A DNA stretch of 33,482 nt, taken from positions 1-33,482 of the forward strand of contig JAIROG010000128.1 in NCBI GenBank assembly GCA_031257675.1. Reading direction: 5' to 3'. The notes below the pieces were generated by a model. The model worked only from the letters and a program-made list of their open reading frames with translations, made no database searches and was not told the DNA's origin. The position numbers and the translations under genes were made by a program. Below are positions 16,273 to 25,018 of this stretch, piece after piece (positions within the stretch are counted from its first letter, which is position 1; each line of letters starts with the position of its first letter). Source of the stretch: Treponema sp. (GTDB lineage Bacteria > Spirochaetota > Spirochaetia > Treponematales > Breznakiellaceae).

Positions 16273-16548
16273 ATGAAGATTACCGACATCAGAATCCGTA
16301 AAGTATCCGGCGAAGGAAAACTCAAGGCGTACGTAACGGTTACTTTTGATGATTGCTTTGTGGTGCATAATGTAAAAATCATTGAGGGAAAAAACGGGGC
16401 TTTTGTAGCAATGCCGAGCCGGAAGACCAGTTCTGGAGAGTATAAAGATGTAGCGCACCCAATTAATCCCGAATTCAGAGCGGAACTACAGAACGAAATA
16501 CTGACTAAATATGAATCAGGAAGTGACGATCCGACTCTGGAAATATAA
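16273..16548 (+). CDS. spoVG: SpoVG-family nucleic-acid-binding regulator
   Basis: A 91-residue protein matching SpoVG along its whole length: [11 protein letters not shown], the central [18 protein letters not shown] and the [11 protein letters not shown] segment. In Borrelia and Firmicutes SpoVG binds DNA and RNA and acts as a global regulator; no sporulation role is implied here. A near-ideal GAAGGAGGTGGG Shine-Dalgarno sequence lies just before the ATG, so strong translation is expected. An intrinsic terminator follows nine bases after the stop. Confidence 0.96.
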   Translation: MKITDIRIRKVSGEGKLKAYVTVTFDDCFVVHNVKIIEGKNGAFVAMPSRKTSSGEYKDVAHPINPEFRAELQNEILTKYESGSDDPTLEI

Positions 16549-16556
16549 AAAATGGG

Positions 16557-16587
16557 ACATCTAAAACCTTGGTTTTAGATGTTTTTC
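16557..16587 (+). terminator. Intrinsic terminator of spoVG
   Basis: ACATCTAAAACC (16557-16568) pairs perfectly with GGTTTTAGATGT (16571-16582) around TT, followed by TTTTC. It is the clearest terminator in the window. Its T-tract ends only two bases before the first base of tRNA-Gln. Confidence 0.9.
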
Positions 16588-16588
16588 T

Positions 16589-16660
16589 TGGGACGTAGGC
16601 AAGTGGCAAGCCACCGGGTTTTGGCTCCGGCATGCACAGGTTCGAACCCTGTCGTCCCAG
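16589..16660 (+). tRNA. tRNA-Gln (anticodon UUG)
   Basis: A 72-base cloverleaf: acceptor stem TGGGACG/CGTCCCA, D stem GGC/GCC, anticodon stem CCGGG/TCCGG around TTTTGGC giving anticodon TTG, and T stem ACAGG/CCTGT around TTCGAAC. The discriminator base is G, normal for tRNA-Gln. CCA is not encoded (GAT follows), so it is added after transcription. No promoter is visible between the spoVG terminator and the tRNA, so its transcription must come from read-through or from a promoter inside the terminator region. Confidence 0.95.
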
Positions 16661-16691
16661 ATATAAAAGACGTTTTAATGCGCGCGCATCG

Positions 16692-16718
16692 CACTCCCCT
16701 TACAAGCAAGGTGGAGTG
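16692..16718 (+). promoter_or_regulatory. Hairpin in the rplY leader that buries a Shine-Dalgarno-like sequence
   Basis: CACTCC plus CCTT (16692-16701) pairs with AAGG plus GGAGTG (16708-16718, one bulged T at 16712) around a six-base loop. The 3' arm contains GGTGGAG, a good ribosome binding site for the ATG at 16726. Closing the hairpin would hide that site. No T-run follows, so it is not a terminator. Confidence 0.55.
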
Positions 16719-16725
16719 AAAATAA

Positions 16726-16749
16726 ATGAACATTTTGGAGAAACCATGA
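16726..16749 (+). CDS. Seven-codon leader ORF overlapping the rplY start
   Basis: ATG at 16726 opens a reading frame MNILEKP that stops at TGA 16747-16749. The stop overlaps the rplY ATG (16746-16748) as ATGA, the usual layout for translational coupling. GGTGGAG lies about nine bases upstream, inside the hairpin above. rplY also has its own GGAG at 16737-16740, which is inside this ORF. Very short frames arise by chance, so translation is unproven. Confidence 0.35.
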   Translation: MNILEKP

Positions 16750-17360
16750 GCAAACTTGTATTGTCGGCGAAAAAAAGGGAGAAAAGCGGCTCAATTTCAG
16801 CCCGCAATCTCAGAAAAATAGGGCGTATACCTGCGGTTATATGCGGGCGCTCAGGCTCGTCTTTGTCTATTGAGCTTGACGCAAAAGAGTTTTCCGGCAA
16901 CGTGAAAAACATCACCGGAAGCACTATTGTAACGCTGGATGTTGACGGGCAACCCTACGATGCTTTTGTGAAAGACACCCAGCGCAATATTTGCGACAAT
17001 AGCATCCTGCATGTTGATTTTTACACGGTTGAGAAAGATGTCGCCATGCGGGCGAAGGTTCACCTTCTGGCGCAGGGAAACCCCATCGGCGTACGGGACG
17101 GCGGAACCCTTGAATTGCCTTTGCATGAGATCGAAGTCGAATGTCTTCCCAAAGATCTGCCCGTACGGCTCGTGATTGACATTTCCGGACTCAAAGCGAA
17201 CCAATCCATTCATGTGCGCGATATTGCGTTGGGCGAGAATGTCAAACTCGTCTCTTCCGGCGATCAGGTGGTGGCGTTGGTGAAATTCGCTAAAGCCGGC
17301 GCCGCCGCCTCTGAAGAGGAATCCGCGTCCGAATCAGGCGCCGCCTCTGAAAAGAAATGA
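16746..17360 (+). CDS. rplY: 50S ribosomal protein L25 (CTC/TL5 form)
   Basis: Binds 5S rRNA in the large ribosomal subunit; the long CTC form is also a general stress protein. The 204-residue product has the N-terminal L25 domain (about 1-95, with RKIGRIPAVICG) and the C-terminal TL5 beta domain (about 96-185, with LPLHEIEVECLPKDLP), then an acidic Ala-, Ser- and Glu-rich tail. The ATG at 16746 fits the family start MSKLVLSAKKREKSGS and has GGAG upstream; the frame is open further upstream only across the tRNA. tilS follows after 24 bases. pth, often next to rplY in bacteria, is not here. Confidence 0.95.
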   Translation: MSKLVLSAKKREKSGSISARNLRKIGRIPAVICGRSGSSLSIELDAKEFSGNVKNITGSTIVTLDVDGQPYDAFVKDTQRNICDNSILHVDFYTVEKDVAMRAKVHLLAQGNPIGVRDGGTLELPLHEIEVECLPKDLPVRLVIDISGLKANQSIHVRDIALGENVKLVSSGDQVVALVKFAKAGAAASEEESASESGAASEKK

Positions 17361-17384
17361 GGTCTTGCCGCAAGGCCTTCTTAC

Positions 17385-18605
17385 ATGAACGATTTTGAAA
17401 AAAAAATTGCCGGTGGGCTAGGCGACTGGTCCGCCGGCTCTTTGTTTTTAACAGCCGTTTCAGGCGGCGCGGATTCTACGGCGTTGCTGGTTGCGATGGC
17501 CGGCATAGCCGGTGAGCTCGGCTTCACGTTGCGTTGCCTGCATGTGGATCACGGCATCAGACCTGAAGCCGAGCGGCATGGCGATGCGGAAGCCGTCGAG
17601 CGGTTGTGCGCCCGCTTTGACGTGCCGTGCGCTATTGCGGTCATTCCGCCGGGAGAAGTCGAGCGAACCGCGAAAGAGCGGGGCATCGGCATAGAGGCTG
17701 CGGCGCGGCTCTTCCGGCACAGGGCGTGGGAAAAAGAGGCGGCGCGTGTTCACGCGGAACGGGTTCTGGTCGCCCACACGGAAGACGATCTTTTGGAAAC
17801 CATCTTGATGCGGTTTTTAAGAGGTTCCGGCCCCGCCGGGCTTGCGGGTATGAAACGCGAGCGGCCCCCCGCGCTTCGTCCCATGCTCTCTGTAACCCGC
17901 GCTGAAGTGTTGCGTTATCTTGAAGCGCGGGGCATTTCCTTCCGAACCGATTCTACAAACAACGATACGTATTACCTGAGAAACCGCATCCGTCTTAAAC
18001 TCATCCCGTTTCTGGACGCTTTTTTTTCTGAATCAGAGCCTGACTGGAGGAAGAACGCGCTTGCGGGCGCTGAAACGCAACGGTATGTCGCTGATTTTCT
18101 TGAAGAAGAAGCCTCCGCCCGCGTCAAGTGGATTAATGAGGCGGACGGCTGCGGAAAAAAAGTGGTTGCGACGGCTGATTTTTTTTCTTTGCCGGAAATT
18201 CTGCGGGAAGAGTCTCTGTTCAGGGCGATAGACGGGCTTAACCAAACGAAAGAGGCGCCGCCAAAACGTTCGGCGCTGCGGCTTTTCTGCCAGGGACGTG
18301 CGAATGCGGTCGACACGGGCAAGATGAGAGTTACAAAAGAGAAGGGTAGGGTGGTTGTCGCGGAGCGGCAAAAATTTTCAGAAACGGGTTTCGCTTTGTT
18401 AATTCATGGCGAAAGCGATGCGGCTGAAGACCAGTCCGAAGAACAATCGTACGGTTTGGCGCGGGGTATGTTGATAAAAAAAAAAGGAAGATATATAATG
18501 GGCAAAGAAATATTCGAGGCGGGCGAAGGACCGTTCCCCGCCGTGATCCATTCTGTAGGCAACGGAAAAATAGCGGTTGATTATAGTGGAGGTGGCAATG
18601 GCTAA
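17385..18605 (+). CDS. tilS: tRNA(Ile)-lysidine synthetase
   Basis: Converts C34 of the CAU-anticodon tRNA(Ile) to lysidine so that it reads AUA. The PP-loop SGGADST is at residues 26-32, with HVDHGIRPEA, HTEDDLLETILMRFLRGSG, RPMLSVTRAEV and the DSTNNDTYYLRNRIR motif in the expected order. The C-terminal part (about 220-406) is the less conserved tRNA-recognition region. The last eight bases overlap the ftsH start, so the two are coupled; the tilS-ftsH order is widespread in bacteria. Length and key residues are normal. Confidence 0.95.
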   Translation: MNDFEKKIAGGLGDWSAGSLFLTAVSGGADSTALLVAMAGIAGELGFTLRCLHVDHGIRPEAERHGDAEAVERLCARFDVPCAIAVIPPGEVERTAKERGIGIEAAARLFRHRAWEKEAARVHAERVLVAHTEDDLLETILMRFLRGSGPAGLAGMKRERPPALRPMLSVTRAEVLRYLEARGISFRTDSTNNDTYYLRNRIRLKLIPFLDAFFSESEPDWRKNALAGAETQRYVADFLEEEASARVKWINEADGCGKKVVATADFFSLPEILREESLFRAIDGLNQTKEAPPKRSALRLFCQGRANAVDTGKMRVTKEKGRVVVAERQKFSETGFALLIHGESDAAEDQSEEQSYGLARGMLIKKKGRYIMGKEIFEAGEGPFPAVIHSVGNGKIAVDYSGGGNG

Positions 18606-20427
18606 TGATATAAATCGAAAAAACAAACCGGCTCCCGTAGCCTTGGTGTTTTTGATTGGAGCGGTGATTCTTGTTGGCGCAACTTTTTTCAGGCCGGTGG
18701 CGCCGGCCGTGCAGATGTTGCCGTATTCCGGCTTTATGAATCAGCTTGAGCAAGAGAATATAGATAAAATTGTTATCCTTGACAACAACTTGATAGAAGG
18801 AACGCTCAAAAAAGGCGGTTCCTTTAAGACCATCATCCCCTATAGCGATCCCTCATTGTTGCCTAAATTGCTTGAAAATGATATTGCGGTGGAAGGCGGG
18901 TCGTCCGGCAATCCTCTGTTGCGGATAGCTTTTGAACTGCTTCCATGGATCATAGGGTTTGTCTTCATCTATCTTATGATGAGAAACATGCAATCCGGGG
19001 CCGGCGGCAAAGCGTTTCAGTTTGGAAAAAGCCGCGCGAAACGGTATCAGGAGGGAGATAAGAAGATAACTTTTGCCGATGTCGCGGGGCAGAAGGACGC
19101 CAAGTACGAGCTTGAGGAAGTGGTCGCTTTCCTGAAAAATCCCCAGAAATTCACTAAAATGGGAGCGAAAATACCGAAAGGCGTGTTGCTCGTAGGTATG
19201 CCCGGCACCGGCAAGACCCTTATGGCGCGGGCGGTCGCCGGAGAAGCCGGCGTTCCTTTCTTCCACATGTCAGGCTCTGATTTTGTGGAGATGTTTGTCG
19301 GCGTGGGCGCGAGCCGCGTACGCGACCTTTTTGATCAGAGCAAAAAAAGCGCGCCGTGCTTCATTTTTATTGACGAGCTTGACGCGGTTGGAAGGACTCG
19401 CGGCGCGGGGTATGGCGGCGGTCATGACGAGCGGGAGCAGACCCTGAACCAGATTCTTGTGGAGATGGATGGGTTTGACGCAAAAGAGGGCGTCATCATT
19501 CTGGCGGCGACAAACAGACCGGACGTGCTTGATCCCGCGCTCCTGCGTCCCGGTCGTTTTGACCGGCAGGTGGTGGTCGCCATGCCCGATATAAAGGAAC
19601 GGGAAGCCATCCTGAACATTTACGCCAGAAAAATATCGCTGGCTCAGAGCGTTGATCTGGAGCGTATAGCCCGCGCTACGCCGGGTATGAGCGGCGCTGA
19701 GATCGCCAATCTTGTAAATGAAGCGGCGCTGTTCGCCGCGCGCAAAGACAAGTCCGAAGTCGAAATGGTTGATTTTGAGGAGGCGCGGGACAAAATCATC
19801 ATGGGCGTAGCCCGAAAAACGCTGGTTGTTTCCGAGAAAGAGCGCAAGATGACCGCCATTCACGAGAGCGGTCATGCCTTGCTCCATTACTATCTCAAAC
19901 ACGCTGATCCGCTTCACAAGGTTACGATTGTGCCGCACGGACGGGCGCTCGGCATGGCGATGTCCCTGCCGGAAGAAGACGTTTACAGCCGTACGAAAGG
20001 CTGGATCGAAGACAGAATCGTTATTTGTTACGGGGGTTGGGCAGCCGAGAAAATTTGCTTTGATGAGACCACTACAGGAACCAAGCAGGACATTCTACAG
20101 GCTACGGAAATGGCGCGGAACATGGTGTGCGAATGGGGCATGTCTGAGGAAATGGGTCCCGTCGCCTACGGACAGGAGGACGAGCCTATTTTCATTGGCA
20201 AGGAAATCGCCCGCCACAAAGATTACGCCGAGGAAACCGCGAGACGGCTTGATAAGGCTATAAAGAAAATACTGGATAATGCGCGGATTGTCGCTGAAAA
20301 CATACTCACTGAACATAAAGACAAGCTTGAAAAACTCGCCGATGTGCTAATGGCGCGGGAAACCTTGACCGATGATGAAGTTAGGTTGTTGGTAGGATTA
20401 CCTCCGAGGGAGGCGGTTGTTGTATAA
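18598..20427 (+). CDS. ftsH: ATP-dependent zinc metalloprotease FtsH
   Basis: A hexameric membrane protease that extracts and degrades membrane and regulatory proteins. The 609-residue product has membrane helices at about 12-32 and 110-130 flanking a periplasmic domain, then the AAA module with Walker A GMPGTGKT (about 199-206, Met for the usual Pro), Walker [12 protein letters not shown] and the second region of homology ([21 protein letters not shown]). The zinc site HESGH is at about 422-426. The ATG at 18598 sits after GGAGGTGG and overlaps the tilS stop. The last 11 bases overlap the next gene. Confidence 0.97.
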   Translation: MANDINRKNKPAPVALVFLIGAVILVGATFFRPVAPAVQMLPYSGFMNQLEQENIDKIVILDNNLIEGTLKKGGSFKTIIPYSDPSLLPKLLENDIAVEGGSSGNPLLRIAFELLPWIIGFVFIYLMMRNMQSGAGGKAFQFGKSRAKRYQEGDKKITFADVAGQKDAKYELEEVVAFLKNPQKFTKMGAKIPKGVLLVGMPGTGKTLMARAVAGEAGVPFFHMSGSDFVEMFVGVGASRVRDLFDQSKKSAPCFIFIDELDAVGRTRGAGYGGGHDEREQTLNQILVEMDGFDAKEGVIILAATNRPDVLDPALLRPGRFDRQVVVAMPDIKEREAILNIYARKISLAQSVDLERIARATPGMSGAEIANLVNEAALFAARKDKSEVEMVDFEEARDKIIMGVARKTLVVSEKERKMTAIHESGHALLHYYLKHADPLHKVTIVPHGRALGMAMSLPEEDVYSRTKGWIEDRIVICYGGWAAEKICFDETTTGTKQDILQATEMARNMVCEWGMSEEMGPVAYGQEDEPIFIGKEIARHKDYAEETARRLDKAIKKILDNARIVAENILTEHKDKLEKLADVLMARETLTDDEVRLLVGLPPREAVVV

Positions 20428-21937
20428 TTTGTGTGGAATTTTTATATTCTTAAAAAGGGCGCTTTTTCCGCTCGTGTTCTTATGCGGCGTGTTGGGCGCG
20501 ACGCTGGTGTTTTCTCTCGATACGAAGGAGAGCGATGCGGTTCTTGCGCAAAAATATTTTGAGTGGGCGCAAGGTATGGCTAACGCTGGACGCTGGAGTG
20601 AAGCCCGCGCCGGTTTGGAGCGTTCCCTTGACTTTGCCGATGTGTCTTCAGACATCCCCTATCTATTGGCGCTTGCCCGTCAGCGCGAAGGCGCGTCACG
20701 CGGTCTCGTGTTGGAAGCGGTTGAACTGGCGCTTGCTTGCGATAGGTGGCGGCGTTATACGGCTGAACAGGGAACGCTCTTGCGCGCGCGGCTCTTGGTT
20801 GGTTTGCGCAAATTCACGGCGGCGCTGGAATCCCTTGCGGGCGTTTCTGAAAGCGCTGAAAAATGCGAGATTCAACTGTCAGCTCTTAAAGGCTTGGACA
20901 ATCGCCCTGCTTTTGATGCGGCGGCGGCTCTCGCGCTTGACGTGTACCCGCGCAACCCCGTCTTTGTCCGGATCATTTTCACCTATTTTTCCGCCGGTTT
21001 TACCGCTGGATATGCCACGGACGGCGCCGGGGGCGGCAAATTGCCCGAAAGAAACGAGAGTGACCTTGTATACATTTGTTTGCGCAGACTGCCCCTGTTG
21101 ATCGAATACGATCCGGAACTTGCCTATCTAGCGGCGCCGTTTATCCCCAATGTGGAGGAGGCGAAACTTTTGGTCGCGGCGTATTTGGCTGCGCATGAAA
21201 AGCCGAACACCGCTTCAATTCCTGTCGCGCTTTCACTTGGGCTTATTGATGAGCAATCTGCGGTTGATTCGGTTTTCAGCGCTCAGGTTGTTGATAAAGA
21301 TGCGGCGCTTTCTGTGTGGAATCTTTGCACTGAAGAGGGGCGAACCAGCCTGCGACAACGGCTTTTGTCGTGGACAGGCGTCATTACCGTAGACATGGAT
21401 AAAGACGGCGTTATTGAAAGGTGGACTTCCTACCGCGCCGGCAGGATAACATTGTACAGGGAAGATGCGGATCAAGACAATGGCATGGAGCTTATTGTCA
21501 GGTTTGAAAACAGCATCCCTGTAAGTGCGGAAACCGGAGACTTTGCCGTACAGTGGGAACGGTACCCGGCGATTCTGTCTTCTGATTTCAAAGGCGCCCG
21601 TTATTTCCCGAAGCCAAACAATTTCTTTTTTGAACCCGTACGCCTTATAGAACTTGTTCAAGGAGGGGTTCTGTACCCGGAAAAAAATATGTGGGCGGTG
21701 ATCCTTACGGAACGTACATTGATTGCTTCCGCTATTCTGGTTGAGCGGGACAGTACGGAGTTTTCCGGCGCAAAAGAGCGTATAGAATTGATGCATGGGA
21801 TTCCCCAGCGGTCCCGTGAGTATCTAGACGAAAGGATCATATCCGAAACAGCGTACAGCCAAGGCAAGCCTATTATCCAGAAGCTCGATCTTGATTTGGA
21901 TGGAGTTCTTGAGACGACATGGCCGTTAGAGGAATAG
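20417..21937 (+). CDS. Exported protein of unknown function with two EF-hand-like loops
   Basis: A 506-residue protein with a signal peptide or N-terminal anchor (about 10-35, FIFLKRALFPLVFLCGVLG). A helical part resembles TPR repeats at about 45-95 (WAQGMANAGRWSEARAGLE). The C-terminal third carries DMDKDGVIERW at about 326 and DLDLDGVLETTW at about 491; both fit the calcium-loop pattern DxDxDGxxE. Between them DADQDNGMEL is a looser match. I know no named family. The start is a TTG at 20417 or 20420, just after AGGGAGG in the end of ftsH, so it is translated by coupling with ftsH. It may be a cell-envelope protein; the function is unknown. Confidence 0.8.
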   Translation: MLYNLCGIFIFLKRALFPLVFLCGVLGATLVFSLDTKESDAVLAQKYFEWAQGMANAGRWSEARAGLERSLDFADVSSDIPYLLALARQREGASRGLVLEAVELALACDRWRRYTAEQGTLLRARLLVGLRKFTAALESLAGVSESAEKCEIQLSALKGLDNRPAFDAAAALALDVYPRNPVFVRIIFTYFSAGFTAGYATDGAGGGKLPERNESDLVYICLRRLPLLIEYDPELAYLAAPFIPNVEEAKLLVAAYLAAHEKPNTASIPVALSLGLIDEQSAVDSVFSAQVVDKDAALSVWNLCTEEGRTSLRQRLLSWTGVITVDMDKDGVIERWTSYRAGRITLYREDADQDNGMELIVRFENSIPVSAETGDFAVQWERYPAILSSDFKGARYFPKPNNFFFEPVRLIELVQGGVLYPEKNMWAVILTERTLIASAILVERDSTEFSGAKERIELMHGIPQRSREYLDERIISETAYSQGKPIIQKLDLDLDGVLETTWPLEE

Positions 21938-21970
21938 ACATGGGGCGACTGCGCAACCCGCCGGGTACGG

Positions 21971-23293
21971 CTATGATGTGCCGCTTTGTCTCTTCAAAAA
22001 TTCTTTGTATTTTTCAGGATCAACTCTGAATGCCACGATCGGCGTGGTTTCAGAAGCCTTTTCGAGCGCGGCGTCCGCTTCCCGCATCAAACGCTCCGGC
22101 TCGATTTTATCACGTCCGCAACGGGAGCTGACGCCCACGAAAAGGTTGATGGTTTGTCCGGGTCGCTTATCCAGCAAGGCGGCGCGGAATTCCGCCGCCT
22201 TGTTAAACGCGGCGTCAATATCCGTATCCTGCGCAATGACGGCAATGCCGGAACCGTCTTTTTCAAAAATCAGATCGCGGAGCACAAAAAAATCTATGGC
22301 TTGGGCGGCCAAGTCGGGGAGTATCGTTTCGTCCGGAGCGTCAACTTTTATGGCAAGCAACGCCAAGTCTTGACTGAACGCTTCGCTCCTGTACAATTCG
22401 TCTTCGAGCTTCCTTGTCAGGTTTGCCTCCCTAGTGAGACCGAGTTCGGTGTAGGTAGGTTCGTCATTTTCTTTTGGGAAAAGTCCGGCAAACTCATCTT
22501 CGCTGATGTCGGCGTGGAGCGGCATATTGTCAATCCCAGACTGAGAATAAGAAGCGGAAGGAGCCGTCTGTTCTGGATCCGTTGGATATGTCGCTTCCTC
22601 CGTATTATGAGAATCATGGATTTCGTCGTCGCTGTCTTCCATGTCAAACATGTCAGAGAAGCTGTCATCGTCATCTGTTTCTTGCGCCGCGCCGCCTACG
22701 GTGACGGGAACCGTCTCTTTTACTAAAAGGTAGCGGAGCAACAGGGTTATGCAGGAGATGCAAAATCCTATCACCACGATGGCGAGGGTCTGTTTCAATA
22801 TGATGATCAAGCTTTTATAATCAAGAAAATTGTAGATGACTCTGACCGTTACATTCCGCTGATTTTCAATCTCAAGGGCCGCAAAAAGAGGTTTTGAGAG
22901 ACCAGGCGTGGCTTTGAAAACCAGCTTTTCGCCGTTCCACGCAATGCCGGATTCTCGTGACCGTTCAAACCCGTATTCGCTGGACACATTTGAAATAATA
23001 GCCGCCTGTAAGGTGTTTGAAGATTTGAGCGCATTGGTAATATTGGTTTGAAACCGCTCGCTCATAAACCTATGGTTGCCTTCAGTCGTAGCGTATATAA
23101 CAAAATCATCGAATTCCTTGTGGGCAAGCGAACGTTGCCCGCCAACCATGTGGTACACTCGTATGCCTGCAAAAATGAGCGCGAACACATACACGGCGAT
23201 GCAGGCAAGCGCGATTATTAATGAGATATGGTGAGAAATAAGGGAGCTTTCAAGCGAAACTTCTACTGAAGTACGAGAATCTTTGTAACGCAT
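21971..23293 (-). CDS. Membrane protein with a degenerate GGDEF-like domain
   Basis: A 440-residue protein with two membrane helices (about 20-45 and 165-190) enclosing an extracytoplasmic domain of about 120 residues. A very acidic linker (about 200-290, for example DDDDSFSDMFDMEDSDDE) follows, then a C-terminal domain (about 295-435). That domain looks like a GGDEF fold: it has FFVLRDLIF, INLFVGVSSR and LMREADAALEKASE in the usual order, but DGSGI stands where the GGDEF loop should be. It is therefore unlikely to make cyclic di-GMP and may bind a ligand instead. The family call is by pattern only. It has its own promoter inside the end of pyrD and no Shine-Dalgarno sequence. Confidence 0.78.
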   Translation of the reverse strand: MRYKDSRTSVEVSLESSLISHHISLIIALACIAVYVFALIFAGIRVYHMVGGQRSLAHKEFDDFVIYATTEGNHRFMSERFQTNITNALKSSNTLQAAIISNVSSEYGFERSRESGIAWNGEKLVFKATPGLSKPLFAALEIENQRNVTVRVIYNFLDYKSLIIILKQTLAIVVIGFCISCITLLLRYLLVKETVPVTVGGAAQETDDDDSFSDMFDMEDSDDEIHDSHNTEEATYPTDPEQTAPSASYSQSGIDNMPLHADISEDEFAGLFPKENDEPTYTELGLTREANLTRKLEDELYRSEAFSQDLALLAIKVDAPDETILPDLAAQAIDFFVLRDLIFEKDGSGIAVIAQDTDIDAAFNKAAEFRAALLDKRPGQTINLFVGVSSRCGRDKIEPERLMREADAALEKASETTPIVAFRVDPEKYKEFLKRQSGTS

Positions 23294-23299
23294 GCCTAT

Positions 23300-23328
23300 A
23301 TTATATACGGGAATTACCGAATGCTCAA
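23300..23328 (-). promoter_or_regulatory. Sigma70-type promoter predicting a leaderless mRNA
   Basis: On the minus strand TTGAGC (23328-23323), 17 bases and a perfect TATAAT (23305-23300) end six bases (ATAGGC) before the ATG at 23293. The promoter overlaps the last codons and stop of pyrD. Confidence 0.7.
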
Positions 23329-24246
23329 GTCCTCAATGCAAGAAATCCCTTTTTTCTTCATATACGCCGCGATGCCGTCAATGATTTCGAGCATGACTGC
23401 GGGATTAGCAAAGGTCGCCGTCCCAACCTGTACGGCTTTTGCGCCCGCCAAGAGAAATTCGAGCGCATCATTCGTGCAGGCGACGCCGCCAAGTCCGATG
23501 ATTGGCGCGGCGACAGCTTCGGCAAGTTCCCAGACCATTCTGAGCGCAATGGGACGGATGGCGGGACCAGAGAGTCCTGCGCTTACATTGTCGAACACCG
23601 GCGCGCGTTTCTCGATATCTATGGCAATCGCCTTAAACGTGTTTACCAGAGAGAGGGCGTCCGCGCCCGCCGCTATACACGCGGAAGCGACCGCGACGAT
23701 GTAGGGCGCATTGGGCGAGAGTTTTACCATGAGCGGCTTATGCAACGCCTTCCGTACATGACCCACGACAGATGACGCGGCTTCTGGCTCGAGTCCAAAC
23801 GCCATGCCGCCTGATCTTACGTTGGGGCAGGAGATATTTAGCTCCACCATGTCAACGCCGCACGTGTCCAGAAGCCGCGCCCCTTCTGCGTATTCTTCCA
23901 CAGACGATCCCGAAAGGTTCGCAATGACAATGACGCCTTGTTTTTGCAACTCCTGTACATAGGGCATATCTTTTTCAATGAAAGCCGGTATGCCGGAGTT
24001 TTCAAGCCCGATTGAGTTCATAAGCCCGGACGGTGTTTCATGCAGCCTCATGCCGTTGTTGCCGGCTTTTGGTTCAAGGGTGAGTCCTTTGACGCAGACG
24101 CCGCCTAACGCGCCTGTGTCAAGCAACCCGGCGTATTCCCTGCCGCAACCGAATGTGCCAGACGCCGCGATCACCGGGTTCTTGAATCGGACGCCGGCGA
24201 TAGTCACGGAAACATCCGGTTTTTTCAATAATGGATTGTCAGGCAA
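23314..24246 (-). CDS. pyrD: Dihydroorotate dehydrogenase, class 1B catalytic subunit
   Basis: Oxidises dihydroorotate to orotate in pyrimidine synthesis; the class 1B form passes electrons through PyrK to NAD. The 310-residue product has the FMN-binding barrel with SGTFGCGREY, NSIGLENSG, the active-site Cys in ELNISCPNV, KLSPNAP and the GGLSGPAI-like AGLSGPAIRP. Its ATG overlaps the end of pyrK by eight bases, which confirms the partnership. It is the last gene of the pyrF-pyrK-pyrD run. No pyrB, pyrC or pyrE is in the window. Confidence 0.96.
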   Translation of the reverse strand: MPDNPLLKKPDVSVTIAGVRFKNPVIAASGTFGCGREYAGLLDTGALGGVCVKGLTLEPKAGNNGMRLHETPSGLMNSIGLENSGIPAFIEKDMPYVQELQKQGVIVIANLSGSSVEEYAEGARLLDTCGVDMVELNISCPNVRSGGMAFGLEPEAASSVVGHVRKALHKPLMVKLSPNAPYIVAVASACIAAGADALSLVNTFKAIAIDIEKRAPVFDNVSAGLSGPAIRPIALRMVWELAEAVAAPIIGLGGVACTNDALEFLLAGAKAVQVGTATFANPAVMLEIIDGIAAYMKKKGISCIEDLSIR

Positions 24247-25018
24247 AAATCACCTCCCGCGCATTGAACACCGGACCATCGGCGCAACAGCGTTTGTTGC
24301 CGGACGCCGTTTTTACGGCGCAACCCAGACACGCGCCCACGCCGCATGCCATGTGATTTTCCACGCTGATAAAGCAGGGGATTCCCGCTTTTGCGCACAC
24401 CGCCGCCACCGCTTTAAGCATGGCGGTCGCGCCGCAGGAGAACACGGCGGCGTATGCCCTCGCGTCCAGGGCGTCCGTAACGACCCCTTTTTCTCCATCG
24501 CTGCCGTCATCGGTTGTAACAATGAGTTTTTGCGGGGGAACCGGAAGGGAGGCTGTCATGCCGGTCAACCATGGCGAAGCTGTGGAAAAACCCGCGTAGA
24601 AATGGAATGAAGGCGAGGCCCGCGCCGCTAATTCCTCCGCGAAATACAAAAGCGGGGCGCAGCCTAAACCGCCTGATACAAGCGCGATGGGTTTTCCGTT
24701 TTGGGGCGCTTCGGGTAGAAAGTCTGACCAGCCGTTGCCGAGGGGTCCAATCATAAACACGGTCTCACCTTCCCGTGTTTCGGCAAGTTCTCTGGTGCCT
24801 GTTCCAATCTTCATAATGAGGAAGTGAACGGCGCGTCCATCGTAATGGGCGGCGCTTATAGGACGCCCCAAGATCACCGAAGATCGACCTGATTTTATAA
24901 GAAAAAACTGACCCGCTCCAGGAGGCGCGTTTTCCCATGCAACCGCCAGCCTGAATGTGTCGTCACTAATGGATTTGTTGGCGACAACCGTGTATAATCC
25001 GCTTTGTTTGCCGCTCAT
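24239..25018 (-). CDS. pyrK: Dihydroorotate dehydrogenase electron-transfer subunit
   Basis: Carries FAD and a 2Fe-2S cluster and transfers electrons from PyrD to NAD. The 259-residue product has the ferredoxin-reductase-like FAD part (GRPISAA), the NAD-binding SGGLGCAPLLY and the C-terminal cluster motif CGVGACLGC plus a later CC pair, fitting the family's four Cys ligands. The start overlaps the pyrF stop as ATGA and the end overlaps pyrD, so all three are translated together. Confidence 0.95.
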   Translation of the reverse strand: MSGKQSGLYTVVANKSISDDTFRLAVAWENAPPGAGQFFLIKSGRSSVILGRPISAAHYDGRAVHFLIMKIGTGTRELAETREGETVFMIGPLGNGWSDFLPEAPQNGKPIALVSGGLGCAPLLYFAEELAARASPSFHFYAGFSTASPWLTGMTASLPVPPQKLIVTTDDGSDGEKGVVTDALDARAYAAVFSCGATAMLKAVAAVCAKAGIPCFISVENHMACGVGACLGCAVKTASGNKRCCADGPVFNAREVIFA

